Assembly (NCBI RefSeq): GCF_030272615.1
Contig: NC_081413.1
Span: 144,314,476-144,378,475 of the forward strand
DNA from: Cryptomeria japonica
Lineage: Eukaryota > Streptophyta > Pinopsida > Cupressales > Cupressaceae
DNA: 64,000 bases
Reading direction: 5' to 3'
This document shows, piece after piece, positions 20,401 to 35,400 of the stretch. How positions within the stretch are numbered: the stretch's first letter is position 1; every line of letters starts with the position of its first letter. The notes under the pieces are model-generated. The model saw nothing but the letters and a program-made list of their open reading frames with translations, did no database searches and was not told where the DNA came from. A program made the position numbers and the translations under genes.

Positions 20401-23400
20401 ATTTCTCCTACAAGCAACTTCCCTAAGTGTCTCATATCCAAACTACTATGAGATGCATTATTCTAAGTCAGCTTAAGTAAAGTCTAATTATGAGACATAA
20501 TTTACACCAACAAAAAGACTTAGCCTTCTCTCTTTGAATGAGCTTATGGGTTCTCTTCAAACCCGCAAGCAAAGAATAATTAGGTTTGCAAAATAATAAG
20601 TTGCACAAGCCTTTGAAACTAAGATAAGTAACTCAAAGAAAAATAGAAAAGGATCAGAAAAGTCAAAAGTCATCTTACAAGGGTGCCCAGAGGTTTAGAG
20701 AAAGAGGGAATAGTAATTTCAATAGAGGAGCCAAAGCAGACAACGTAGAGATTATAATGGAAGAAGAAATTATAATGATAATCAAAGGAGTAATCAAAAC
20801 TGAAACAAATCACATGCCACTATTACAAAAAAAATGGCCATCATGAACCAGACTGTTAAAAAAGGATTAAGCAATGTGCAAACTTTTATGAAGAAATGGT
20901 ATTACAAGAAGACAATTTATTTTTTGCATGCAATGCTACAAAGGAAGATTCAAAAAATGTATGGCTTCTTGGCAATGGTTGCAGTAGTCACATGATAGTG
21001 AACAAAAATATTCTTGTAAATATGGATGATTTGTTTAAAAGGCAAGTGTAGCTCAGTGATGACAAGGAAGTTGAAGTCGCAAGAAAGGGAACAATTGCAA
21101 TCAATACAAAACAAGGTCAAAAAAGGTATATTTGTGATATTTTGTATGTACCTAGGTTTACAAATAATTTATTGAGTATAGGACAACTTGTTGAAAAGGG
21201 ATATTCTCCAATTTCTGAAAATTGTGTCATTTATGACAAAAACAAAAACAATTAGATAGGAGCAAAGATTGGCATACTACAAAATAGAATATTCTTTTTA
21301 AAACTTGCAACTCAAGTTCTTAGAACTAAGTTTAAGGACTAGTCTTGGTTGTGGTATACTAGATAGTAACATTTTAATTTTAGAGGACTAAAATTACTCT
21401 CTCAAAAGCAAATTGTGAGAGGACTACCACTTATCTCACAAGATGATCAGGTTTGTGAAGGTTGATTAATGGCAAACAACATCAATTCCTTCCTAATAGG
21501 AAGAACCTGGAGAGCAAAAGTACCAGTTAGATTGATACATACTAATATTTGTTATCCAATCAAGACCTTCTCTCTAAATAAAAACAATTACTTTCTCATT
21601 TATGTGGATGATTTTAGTAGAAATACTTGGGTCTATTTTCTTAAGAAAAAATCAAATGACTTTACCAAATTTCAAAAATTTAAGGCTGGCATGGAGAAAC
21701 AAATTGGTTATCCAATTAAAATCCTACACTCATATAGAGGGGGAGAATTCACCTCTAATGAATTTCAGGATTTTTGCAAAAAAGAATGGAATTCAATGGC
21801 AATTGACTACAAGTTATACTCCTTAGCAAAATGGAGTTGTCAAACACAAAAACCACACCATTGCTGAAATTGCTAGAAGCATGCTAAAGCCAAGGATCTA
21901 CCAAATACTTTTTGGGCTGAAACTATCGCTACATCTATTTGTTGATTATATGCCCAACAAAAAATGTGAAATAATATGACACTTAGAAGGCATGGTGTGG
22001 TAGAAAACCTATTGTAGCACATCTTAAGGTTTTTGGGTGCATTACTTATGCTCACATAGCTAAATGGGAAAGGCAAAAATTTAATGGTAAGAGCGAGAAG
22101 TGCATTTTCATTGACTGCAATGAAGAGACAAAGGGTTAGCAGTGTATATTCTAGCGAGTGAGAAGTTAATTGGTAGAAATGTTATCTTTGCCAAAAATGA
22201 AGCTTCACAATGGAATGGCCATTTAAATCTAGAAAGAGAAACAACTATAGATTTGGAGCTAGATGTTCCATCTTCTTCTCTTGGTCCAAGCAATAGCAAA
22301 AATCCTATTGCATCACCTTCACCGAGCTCACCACCTTCTCCATCTAGTCCTTCAATCTCGAGTCCTTTGAGGAAGGTAAAAATTCTTAAGCAAATTTATG
22401 AGAGCACTAGTAGTCTTGATTCAACTATAAATTTTCCTTTGTTATCTCATATTCAAATTGAACCAATACAACTTGAAGATGCAGTAAAGCAAGAACTGTG
22501 GATTAAAGCCATAAATGAAGAAATTGTTTACATTGAAAAGAATGAAACATGGAAGGCAGTTGATCTTCCACCAGAAAAAGATATTATTGGGCTAGAATGG
22601 ACCTACAAAACCAAATATAAAGCAGATGGATCCATTGAAAGGCAACAGTTACCAGGTATCAATAACACTGAAACATACTCTATTGTTGCTAGATTAGACA
22701 CCATACGAACAATTTTGGCATTAACAACACAATATAAGTGGAAGGTTTATCAATTTAATGTTAAAACTACTTTTTTGAATGGTTACCTAAATGAAGTGTT
22801 TGTAGAACAACCACTATGATATGAGATTGTAGGATAAAACCAAAAAACCTATAGGTTGAAAAAGGCACTTTATGGACTCAATTAGGCACCTAGAGCATGG
22901 TATAGTAGGATAGATGGCAATTTTCAAAAAAATGGTTTCAAATGAGTGAAAATGAGCCCACTCTATATCTAAAATTCCAAAGTATGGGTGATTTAATCAT
23001 AATTTGTCTATATGTTGATAATTTGATTTACACAAAAAATTGTAATGAGTAAATGGATGAGTTCAAAAATGCCATGAAGAATAAATTTGAAATGACAAAT
23101 TTGTGTTTGATGTAATATTTTCTTGGGATAACGATGGCATTGTTATTTCACAAGAGAAATGTGCTAACGGTATGCATGATAAATTCAAAATGAAAAATTT
23201 CAAAACCACAAACACACCTTTGAACATGAATAAGAGATTTAATATTAAGTATGATGATTCAGAAAAGGTTAATGTAACATTCATACAAAATTTTAGTTTG
23301 TAGTCTTATGTATCTTACAGATACTAGACCAAATATCATGTACGTTGTTAGTTTCTTTTCAAGGTTTACTCATAATCCAAGTAAAGTTCATTTTGGTGGA

Positions 23401-26400
23401 ATGAAAAGGGTTCTAAGGTATGTTCATAGTACAAATAGTTTTAAGATTTTGTATACATCTACAAATGATTTTGGTTTAGTTTAATATACAAATAGTGATT
23501 AGGTTGGATCAATTGATGAAAAAAAAAGTAATTCAAGTTTTATGTTTAGTTTGGGTTCAAGTGCCATCTCTGGGTCTTCGAAAAACAAATCATGAATATC
23601 TTTGTCGTCAACAAAAGCTGAATATATTGCGACAATTTCAGCATCCTGTCAAGCAATACAGTTGAGGAAAATCATGGCAGATTTAACGCAAAAACAAAAT
23701 AAACAAACAATTTTATATTCTGATAATAACTCGACTATTACTATGACTAGAAATCATGTCTTCCACAGTCTAACCAAACACATGATATCCGCCATCATTT
23801 TGTTAGAAATCTTGTCATTGAAGGACAAGTTGAATTGACGTTTTGCAAAACCAATGTAAAACAGTGCGAGACACGCAATGGATTTCAAAGAATTGATTGA
23901 TTTACAGAATGAGCAAGACGCTCATAAATAATACAAGAGTATTTACAAGAATAGCAAGTTTCTAATAAGAAATTGCTGAGAAGATCGTAGAAGATCTTAC
24001 TAAAATAGAATATACACTATTGAGCATTAATACTAAAATTAACATTATTTTAATATTCTAATACCCTCCCTTAATGCTCGATCTATTAATTACACCTATA
24101 GAACCCCTGAATTTTACAAATTTATCAGGACCAAGGGGCTTGGTGAAGATGTCTGCTGGCTGCTCCGAGGTAGGAACATACGGCAACTGGATAGATCCGT
24201 CTTCAACTAGTTGTCGAATATAGTGACAATGAGTTTCCACATGCTTGGTTCTTTCATGGAAGACTGGATTCTTGGCGAGTTTGAGCACTCCCTGATTATC
24301 ACAGAACAAGGGAGTTGGACCTGCCTGGGAGACATGCATATCCTCAAGCATGCGTCGAAACCAAACCGCCTCACAAGATGCCTTAACTGCTCCCCGATAC
24401 TCTGCTTTTGTAGAGGAGAGAGCCACTGCCTGCTGCTTCTTACTAGTCCATGTGACAGCACCAGATCCCAAACTAAACACATACCCTGCTATAGATTTAC
24501 GGTCATCAACCGAACCTGCCCAGTCAGAATCTGTGTAACCACTGAGTGTAGGATCAGAACTCCGAGTGTACAGAAGTCCATAATCAAGAGTGCCACTCAC
24601 ATAACGCAGCACACGCTTCGCTGCTATCCAATGATCAGCCTTGGGAGCTGTCATGAAGCGTGAAATGTAGCTCACTGCAAACCTGATGTCAGGTCTAGTG
24701 GCAGTAAGATAGATGAGGCTGCCCACTAGTTGCCTGAACAGAGATTCATCCACAACTAGTGAAGATGACTGAGCTGAAAGTTTGAGCCCGGGTTCCATAG
24801 GAGTAGAGGCAGGTTTGCAATCCTGCATTCTGAACCTGTCCACAAAACTTCTGGCATACTTGGACTGAGAGAGAAAGATACTGTTCTCAGTCTCCCAGAC
24901 TTCAACTCCTAAGCAGTAATGTAGAAGTCCCAAATATGTCATATCAAAGGTGCGGCACAAATCCTGTTTGATCCCAGTGATCAAATGTGCTGAACTGCCA
25001 GTAATGATTAAGTCATCCACATAGACAACCACAAACAGAACATCATTACTAGTATGCTTGATATACAGGTTTGCATCAGATTGACTCCGCTGAAAACCAT
25101 GATCTGTCAGGTACTTATCAATTTTCATGTACCAAGCCCGAGGAGCTTGTTTCAGTCCATAGAGTGCTTTGACTAGTCTACAAACCTTCTGTTCTTGACC
25201 AGCAACCTTGAATCCTGGGGGTTGCGTCATGTAGACTTCTTCCTGTAAGTCACCATTCAAAAAGGCACTCTTGACATCCATCTGATGGACTTTCCAACTG
25301 AACTGGGCTGCCAAGGCAAGAACGAGCCGTATGGTACTCATTTTGGCTGTAGGAGCAAAAGTCTCCTCATAGTCAATGCCTTCTTTCTGTGAGAACCCAC
25401 GAGCAACAAGACGAGCCTTATACTTGTCTAGGGTTCCATCATCTTTGTATTTTACTTTGTACACCCATTTGCAGCTAATGGGCTTCTTCCCTGAAGGAAG
25501 ATCAGAAAGGGCCCAAGTGTGATTCTTCTGAAGACTCTGGAACTCAGCTTCCATAGCCTGTTCCCACTCAGGTATACCTTTAGCCTCTGAATATGTCTGA
25601 GGCTCAAAAACACTGTGTATGTTAGCCATGAGAGCAAAATTGACTGTATGTTGTTGTTTGCTCTTATTACGGGAGGTTCTACCCTCAATGAGCTCAGAAT
25701 CCCTGAGATCACCAATGGTCTTGGCCCACCATTTAGGCCGGAGAGTAGAAGTGCTAGCATCTGGAGGAGCTGGAAGAGGCTCAGGATCAGGAACAGGAGC
25801 AGCAGGAAGAGGATTATTCTCCAGAGGGAACTCAGGTAGTGCATCATCAAAAATGGATTCTGCATCATCCCGCCCATCAGGTGAGCCTAATGGAAGAAGA
25901 AAACTGTGAGGTTGATCCTCAAAACACTGCTCAGAAGAAGGGGACTGAAAGAATCCTCTGTCTTCATCAAATACAACATCACGACTAAAGATAAGACGTT
26001 TAGTATCTATATCTATCAATCTGTAGGCCTTATGGTGATCACTGTATCCTGTCATCATGAGTTTCTGACTTTTGGAATCCAACTTGGAGCGCTTAGCATC
26101 TAGAATCCAAACATAGGCAACAGAGCCAAAAACCTTCAGGTGGCTGATCTTAGGCTTCCGACCAGACCAAACCTCTACTGGAGTCTTCCCCTTAACAGCC
26201 TGAGTAGGTGAACGGTTAAGAAGGTAGATAGCAGTAAACACTGCTTCAGCCCAATACTTATTCGGAACACTTCTGTGTTGTAACATTGAACGAGCCATCT
26301 CAACAACCGTACCATTGCGACGCTCAACAACACTGTTTTGCTGAGGAGTGTAGGGTGTAGTCAACTGGCGTTTGATGCCATGGGTATCACAAAAGTTGGA

Positions 26401-29400
26401 GAATGCAGAAGAACAAAATTCCCCCCCGTTATCTGTCCTAAGAGTAATGATGCTACATCCAGACTCTTTTTCAACTAAGGACTTAAACTTCTGAAAGATA
26501 CTAAATACATCTGATTTATGTTTAAGAAAGTACACCCACATCTTTCTACTAAAATCATCTACAATAAGCAAAAAGTATTTGCAACCAGTAACAGAAGATG
26601 TATTCATAGGACCACAAATATCAGCATGAAGTAATTGAAGTACCTTAGATGCGCGCCAAGACTTTCCATGTGGGAATGAAGTCCGATGCTGTTTGTCAGC
26701 TTGACAGGCGCCACATACTCCAAGATGCTAAGTCTGAATATCAGGTAACCTTGAAACAAGTCCCTCCCGAGATAGCTGAGAGAGATACTGAATGTTGAGA
26801 TGTCCATATCTCTGATGCCACAAAGTGCTGAGAGGAGAAATACGAGCTACCAGAGCCACTTCAGGAGAATCACCAGTGTCAAGGAGCCTATATAGGCCAT
26901 GATCCTCTAGACCAACAGCAACAGTAAGACGAGTCTCCCGATCAATGATGGAACACTTGTGAGCACTGAACACCACATCTAGCTGAGGAGAATTCCTCAT
27001 AATCTGGCTGACAGAGAGCAGATTAAGTTCCATTCCAGGAACATAGTACACATTCAGAAAAAGGAGAGTCCTGCCACCAGACTGTATCTGAACAGTGCCT
27101 CTGCCAACAACTGTATACTCCTCACCTCCGCCAAATACAACGGAATCACTGAAAGGTGAGAAGTCTGTAAACCAGTCACACCGATGAGAAAAGTGACATG
27201 ATGTACCAGAGTCGATGTACCAAGTAGAAGACCTGGCATGATCTGAAGACCTTTTAGCCATAAAAGCATAAAAGGCAGACTCTTTCTGCTCGGAATGTTC
27301 AGCAACATGCGCCTTCTGGTGTGACCCTCCCTACTTCTTTTGTTCAGAAGCAAGCCTCTGACGGCAATCTTTCTTCACATGGCCGTACTTGTGACAGTAA
27401 TTGCACTGCACATTCTTCTTCTTAGCTCCATCCTGTGTCTGAGAAGAGCCTTTCTGCTGAGAAGACTAAGAGGACTGAAATTTGCCTTTATCCTTGTGAA
27501 AGGATTGGGCTGTGAAGGCATTTTCCGAGGAGGCTGATGTAGTACTACTACCAAACTGTTGTTTCCAGTGATCCTGCTGTAGAAGTTTGGTGCACAATTC
27601 TAAAAACTTCAGATCAACATTAGTGGAAGTAATATTGAGGGTCTCAATGAAGTGTTCATACGATTTCGGAAGACTTTTCAGAGTGATTACTACCATGTCT
27701 TCTTCCTCCATAGTCCGACCAATAGCTTCGAGCTGATCTCGAATGTCCTTAATCCTCGTGAGGTGTTCCTGTAAGGACATACGTTCGTCCATCATAATGG
27801 AGAATAGCTGATTCTTTAAAAAGAATGCTCGGCTCTTGTCGGATGTCTCATGCAATTCCTTCAGATGCTTCCAGATGTCGGAAGCTATCTTGCTGGAAGG
27901 AATCTGTGGTAACTGATCATCGGTCACTGAGAGTTTGAGAAGCATAACTGCCTCCCGATTGCGTTCATCAAACTTATCTTGATCCGCTCCAGGTGTACCA
28001 GGACTGAGCTCTTTTCCCAAAACAAGCTGGTCAAGACGCCTATATTCAAAAATGGTCAACATACGTTGTTTCCAGATGTTGTAATTGTGGCCATTAAAGC
28101 GTTTACTGCCTTCTAACATCAGGTTGGTGAGAGAAGCCATTTGCACGTTTCCCAAAAAAAAATCCTGGCTGACCCAGAAAAATCCAAAGACAACCCACAA
28201 ATTCGTGCGAAAAACCCAGAAGGAATCTGCTGTCAAAATCTGGATCCGCGGGCTCGAAAATCGAGGCACCCAAAAAAAACAGACAACTACCCAGATTGAT
28301 GTTCGAAAAACCCACCAAGAATCTGCAAGAAAAATTGATTTTCGATAAAAACTGGAAGGTTAACACCTTAATCGAAAATTGCAGAAGGTCGTGGGCGCCA
28401 TGGATTTTCTCAGGAAAAAAATGGCGTCGCCGAAGATGCAGGTCGCAACGCGTTTGCAGGTCGCGTCGCGTCGCCAAAGGTGCAGGTCGCGACACCGGAG
28501 GTGGCGACGCCGAAGTCTGCAGGTCGCGACACCGGAGGTGGCGACGCCAAAGTCTGCAGGTGGCGACGCCGAAGTTTGCAGGTCACACGACGCCAGAGGT
28601 TGCGAACAAGTGGAGCACCACTCACGACAACTCTGCAGGTTGCGCGCCAACACAAACACTGCCAAACACAGGTCGCGACGGCTCTGCAGGTCGCACACCA
28701 ATCCGAACACCGCCAAAAACAGGTCACAAAAAAACAAAACGCGACTGTACAAGGATTTTTAAACACCAAAAAAAATCACAAGAGATAGGCATCTGAAAAA
28801 ACCTAAACGGATTTTTAAACACCAGAAAAAATTTCGAAAATTTCCGCTAATTGGAAATTAGAATTAAAAAATTTTCGAAAAAATTTCTCCTATAGCTCTG
28901 ATACCATAAAACAATGCGAGACACGCAATGGATTTCAAAGAATTGATATTAACAGAATGAGCAAGACGCTCATAAATAATACAAGGATATTTACAAGAAT
29001 AGCAAGTTTCTAATAAGAAACTGCTGAGAAGATCGAAGACGATCTAACTATAATAGAATATACACTATTGAGCATTAATACTAAAAATAACAGTATTTTA
29101 ATATTCTAATATTGAGTTCTAAACTCTATGTGGCTGCATACAGGCCTTTGTATTATTCTCTATAAAAAGCAGATCTGCTTTCTGGCAGCGCCATGTTGTT
29201 TTTTTCTTTTATGCAAGTTGTTTTTATTATGAAGACTTATGTCTGCAGTATCATTCTAGATTGCTAACTACTGCATCTTTCATGCCCTTGCCAAACTAGA
29301 TTTAGCAGCCCTTAAACAAATCCTAGCCTTTATAAGATCAGATTGTGACCTTTATATCAGTTAAATCTAGGCGATGAAATAAAAAGGATAACAGCAATTT

Positions 29401-32400
29401 GTAAGAGGCCGACCTCAAAAGGATATCATTATTAGAAAAAGGTTCATTGTAAAAGGGTTGACCTAGGTAAGAAAGAATATCATTATTAAAAGAGTTATTT
29501 GTAAAGGGCTGACTTAGGTAAGAAGGAATATCACTGTTAAAAGTGTTCTTTGTAAAGGGCCGACCTAGGGAAGAAGGAATATAATTATCAGCAATTAATT
29601 CAAAACAAAAGCAGCGGTTTATGAGGGGATGTATCCCTTGCCACGTGAAGAGGTGTCACTCCCTCTCAAATTAAGATATAAAAGGGGGAGGTCAATTTAT
29701 TGGAGGAGCATCCATGAATGAATGAATAAATTCAGCAGAAATAAGAAAAAATATCAATCATCATGTGAAATCAGAAAACAGAAAAAGAAATATATGTTCA
29801 CAATTAAAAGAGAGAAAGGCAGAAAAATATATAAATATATATATGTTATTGTCACTCAGAATTACTGCAGAATTTATTAATTTAGATATTGAAATATTAT
29901 CCAAATAAGTCATATATATCAGACCAGCATATTTATAAATTAGCTTCAGCCCCAACCTATATTTATTTGTTTCTCCTAGCAAGTGATTTCAAAGAATAAA
30001 GAGGTACTTATTATCCCTTATTATAGCAGATTTTTCCTTTAGCAATATATTTTAAATTTATATTAATGTCTTGCAAATAGGAAGGATAACCAGCCTTTCG
30101 AGTTCACAAGACCCAAGCACACCATCCCGAGATGGATGTTACGCTCATGAGTCGGGGAGCGTCCATCAAGCATGCCACTCTGAGATGGTTGGAGTCATAC
30201 TCATGAGCCAAGGTATGTTGAATGCCTTTGTGCTTGAACAACGAGGACAACCTCCAAGGTGGACTAAAGGATAGAGGGGATCTTACTCCTGCCATACTTG
30301 AGGGCCAAGGGCATTGAGTGCCCTTGGGCTTGAGAGTCTCATCAAGTATGCCACCCCGAGAAGGAAGAACCGCCATGCTCGTGGACCAAGAGACATTGAG
30401 TGCCCCTAGGCTTAAGTCTTATCAAGTACATCACCCCGGGATGGATGGATGGGAGATCTGCCCATGCTCTCGCAATACACTAACAATTGTCCTTGAAATT
30501 GTCGTTTGCAAGATATTTCTACTGAATTCCGAATGTGATCGACTATCGGAATATACTTGCTCAAAATGATATTAATGTGGAATTAGATATTAATGATAGA
30601 TTTATGGAATTAAATGCTATTATTGATAATTAATATTTATTGTATTAATATAAGTTTCTAGTCATTAATGATTGATTGACTATTTCATGCTTCCGATATA
30701 TATATATATTAATTTGATTACATATACTAATATGTTAACGTTAACTAATGATAAATAAAACCAAAGTTAACTTATCGCGTTTGACCAACGGTTACACCGT
30801 TCATGGTATCGGGTGGTAAAGCGATTCTCAAACAAGTTGCACTCCTTCCGATCGGGTAAGTAAACGGTGACTAGTTTATATACTGCGGTGAGAGGTACGT
30901 AGGGAAGATATGTGTCTTCCCACATGGGAAGACATATCTCTTCACTACGTAACCCCATATCCACTTATATAGCATGCTTACATTGAGGAGGATGCACACA
31001 CCGAAATTGATAAGTGTGGTGCATCTTTAAAACACGCTATAGCAGATAAAATACAACTTTCAGATCATATCTCCATCTCTTCTATTTTGATCACAGAATT
31101 TTTAAAGAACTTAACATGGTATCAGAGCGAAGTTAAGGAAGATCATATTAAAATTCTGTGACGATCTCATAAACTTTCACCAGGCTCTTACTAAGATCAC
31201 ATTCCCATAATCCTAATGGCAACCGAAGTTAGGTTTAAAGATAGATTAGATGGAGCATCAAATTTTGTATCTTAGAAATTCAGGATCATGCTTGTTTTGA
31301 AAGAAAATAAAATTGACTCCCATGTCAAAAGTGAAATTCCTGAACCCTCTGATGATACAGAGAAAATTCAGTGGAGCAAGGGCAGTGAGAAGGCCCTTAA
31401 GATAATTGTGGATTCAGTAAGAGACCACATTGTACCAGTTATTTCTAAATATGAGACGGTCTTTCAGATGTTCAAAGCACTAGCTGACATTTATGAAATC
31501 AACAACACTAGCAGGGCTCTCACCCTAAAGAATCAACTACACCATATGAAGATGAATAAAGGAGAAACAATTACATCCTATTTCTTGAGGATCACTGAGC
31601 TTAGGGATCAACTATCCACTATTGGATATCTAGTAGACAACAAAGAACTTGCTATGATGGCCCTAAATGGACTTCCTACCTCATGGGAATTGTTCATTCA
31701 AGGAATCAGTGCTCGTTCTAAATTTCCTAAGTTTGATAGATTGAAAACCGATTGCATTCAAGAGGAATCTCGGCTTGCCACAAGAGGAATAAAACAAAAC
31801 AATGGTAATGAAGACATTCAAGTTCTAAACTCTAATTCCCACAAGAAAGGAAAGAAGAACCTTAAGAGAAAGAGCGACAACAGCTCAAATGGAAAGAGGT
31901 CTTCAAAGAAAAGAGAGACATTTCTAAAGTACAATGTTTCAGATGTGACCAATATGGGCACCATGCAATGAAGTGTCCAGACAGGATCAAACAACAAGCT
32001 TCAATGGCAGAAATTAAGAAAGGGAGTAATTCCGAGAAGCTAGTCTTCTACTCAGCCTTCTCTAGTCAAGTCACCTCCAGTTTCAACACATGGGTGATTG
32101 ACAGCGGAGCATCTCGACACATCATTGGATTTCGTGAGCACCTAGATACACTTGTGGAAAGTTCAAATGAAGAAGTGACAATTGGTGATGACTCAAATTA
32201 TCCAGTTATGGGAATAGGAACCTGCAATATCAACCTAAAGTCAGGCATATCCCTACAGCTGACTGGAGTTCTATTTGTACCTTGTATAAAGAGAAACCTT
32301 GTCTTAGTTTCTGCACTTGAAGATAAGGGTTACAGATTAACCTTTACGGAAGGAAAGGTACTTGCTTGGCCAAAGAACTCCACCATCAAGAAAGCTCACA

Positions 32401-35400
32401 CCATTGGAGCAAAACAAGGGAGCCTCTACAGGCTTTGCACCACTCCACCTCCAGCCTTGATTCATGAGACTCCAGATTCGAATGAACTTTGGCACAGAAG
32501 ATTAGGGCACCTTCATTTCCATGCCCTACCTAAGATAGAGAAGATGGCGATCGGCTTACCCAAGCTAAGTCAAAAATCTGAAGGAGCCTGCAAAGGGTGT
32601 GCCTTGGGAAAGAATACTAAAGGGTCTTTTAATTCTAGCAACAATAAATCCAAAAAAATGTATTAGAATTAGTTCATTCTAATTTATGTGGACCCATGTT
32701 TGTACCCTCATTTGGGGGATTTTTATATTATGTAATATTTGTAGATGATTATTCTAGGAAGACCTGGATATATTTTCGGAGGTACAAAGAGTCTGAAGAT
32801 ATCCTTTCTAAATTTAAGGAATTCAAAGCTCTTGCAAAAAATATGACAGGTAAGAAAATCATAACCTTAAGAACAGACAATGGGGGGGAATACACTTCTG
32901 ATATGTTTAAAGATTATTGTATAAATGTTGGGATTAAGAGGGAGTTAACTGTACCTTATAACCCACAACAAAATGGGGTAGCTAAAAGAAAGAATAGTAC
33001 TATAGTAGAAGTTGCTAGGGCTATGTTGTTTGACCAAAATATAGAAACCTCATTTTGGGCTGAAGCATCTAGGACAGCTGTGTACATTCAAAATAGATGT
33101 CCTCATTCTCTTCTTGACAATAAAACCCCTGAAGAAGCCTTTACTAGCAACAAACCTGACATAAGTCATTTCCGGATCTTTGGGTGTCCAGTCTATATTC
33201 ACGTCCCCAAAGAAAAGAGGTCAAAGTTAGAACCTTTTGGAAAGAAAGGAGTATTTGTTAGGTACAGTGAAACCTCTAAAGCCTACAGAATATACATACC
33301 TGGTCAAAGACAAATTGAACTAAGCAGAGATGTCATCTTTGGGGAAGACATGCATTCAGGAGGTCCAAAAGCTCTAATGAATTAGAACACCAAGATCCTC
33401 CTACAAGCTTGGATGAGGATTCCACCCCTGAGATTTAGAGGGAGACCCCTGAAGATGCTGAGCATGAAGTTCAAGGCTTACCTTTTGAAGAAAATTATCC
33501 CGAAACTAGGAAGAGACCACTTTGGGCTAAAAAGATGCTTCGAGAAGCTGAAAATTATGCTGCTCCAAAGGGGACCTTCAGAGAAAGTAAGAGACCTAAC
33601 CTATTTTCCAGTTATACTGCCTTGATGAGTGAGATCATTGATGCAGAACCTTCCTGTGTTGGAGATGCGCTCAAGCATCAAGTTTGGAAAGATGCTATGT
33701 CAGAAGAGTATCAATCAATTCTGAAAAATGATGTCTGGGATATTGTGCCTAGGCCTAAAGGCAAATCCATGGTATCTTCTAAATGGCTCTTCAAAATCAA
33801 ACATGCAGCAGATGGCAGCATTGAGAAGCACAAACCAAGGTTTGTTGCCAGAGGTTTCTCATAGAAAAAAGGTATTGACTATGAAGAGACATTTGCTCCT
33901 ATTGCCAGATACACTTCTATCCGAGCAGTTTTGGCTATTGCAGCATCTAAAGGATGGAAAGTCCATCAAATGGATGTCAAGACTGCTTTTCTGAATGGTA
34001 AGATTGAAGAAGAATTTTATTTGGAGCAACCTGAAGGTTTTGTGATTAATAAGGCTGAATCACATGTCTGCAGATTAAAGAAAGCTCTTTATGGACTGAA
34101 ACAGGCCCCCAGAGCATGGTATGAAAGAATTGATCACTATCTCTTGGAATTAGGGTTTTTCAAGAATGAAGCAGATCCAAATCTCTACTACAAGATAATC
34201 AATGGTGAATTATTAATTCTTATTCTTTATGTTGATGATCTACTAATCACAGGAGAGGATAATTGTATTTCTCGATGTAAGAAATAATTAGCCTCTGAGT
34301 TTGATATGAAAGATTTAGGAATTCTTCACTACTTCCTTGGATTGGAAGTTTGGCAGCAGGCAGATGTTATAATCCTTAATCAAGGAAAATACACCATTGA
34401 TATACTCAAGAGATTTAGAATGTTGGATTGTAGATCCATGACCACACCTATGGAGACAAATCTGCACAAGCTAAAGGAAACAGCTGCAGAATCAGAGTTT
34501 GCAGATCCTACACTCTACAGACAGATTATTGGATCTCTAATGTATTTGGTAAACACAAGACCTGATATATGTTATGCCGTAAATGCACTAAATCAGTTCA
34601 TGTGTGAACCCAGGGAAATACATCCTGTTGCTCCAAAGCATATTCTGAGATATCTTCGAGGAACTATTGGTTTTGGTTTGAAATATAAACATGTAGAACT
34701 TGACCTACATGGATTCACTGATTCTGATTGGGCTGGAAGCATAGTTGTCAGGAAAAGCACATCAGGATGTTGCTTCAGTTTAGGATCAAGAATGACCTCA
34801 TGGATATGTAGAAAACAGTCTTCAGTTGCTCAGAGTTCTATAGAAGTTAAATACATTGCAGCCTCCATGGGAGCAAGAGAAGCTGTATGGCTCCGGAAAT
34901 TGCTTGTAGGACTGTTTGCTCAGCCCTTAAATCCTACTGTCATCTACTGTGACAATTAGAGTTGCATCAAGCTTTCAATGAATCCAGTATTTCATGGCAG
35001 GTCTAAACACATTGAGATTCCTTATCACTATGTTTGAGATATGGTAGAAAGGAATGTGATCCGACTGAATTATATTAGTACAGGTGATCAGATTGCAGAC
35101 ATTCTTACCAAGCCTCTCTCCAGGATCAAGATTGAACACTTTAGAGATAAACTTGGTATGGTTGAAAATGTTATTTAATTTTGAGATAGAGTCTCATTTA
35201 TTCTGATATACTAATATATTTAAAGATGTTTAGTGTGTAAACTCTTTTATTTGTCATGTGTGTGACTCCATGACTGCATGGGCCTTCTGTGAACATTATT
35301 GAAGGGTGACGACTTTTCAATAATGAACACTTGTTTCAAATTGATATTGTAAGGTGACGATTTTACAATTATCAATTTAACTATCTTGATGGATATCATG

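Larger units (their letters stand above)
23857..29111 (-). mobile_element. Copia C2: nearly intact Ty1/copia element
   Basis: Short LTRs of 207 bp (23857-24063, 3') and 205 bp (28907-29111, 5') start TATTAGAATATT and end GTTTTA. The PBS TGGTATCAGAGC lies at 28906-28895, directly against the 5' LTR. A polypurine tract AAGGGAGGG lies at about 24072-24064. A single reading frame runs from gag to the end of pol. No target duplication is obvious (CAATG on the left, TTGAG on the right), so one flank may be rearranged. It is the only copia in this intron oriented like bystin. Confidence 0.88.

Noticed and set aside
28360-28796. Several overlapping Arg/Cys-rich frames on both strands
   Set aside because: They are by-products of the GC-rich minisatellite in the C2 leader.
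23857-29111. A target-site duplication for C2
   Set aside because: The flanking 5-mers CAATG and TTGAG do not match in any reasonable register.
30767-30964. 65-codon frame repeated almost identically at 35906-36103
   Set aside because: Both copies lie in the C3 LTRs, so the similarity reflects LTR identity and not a gene.
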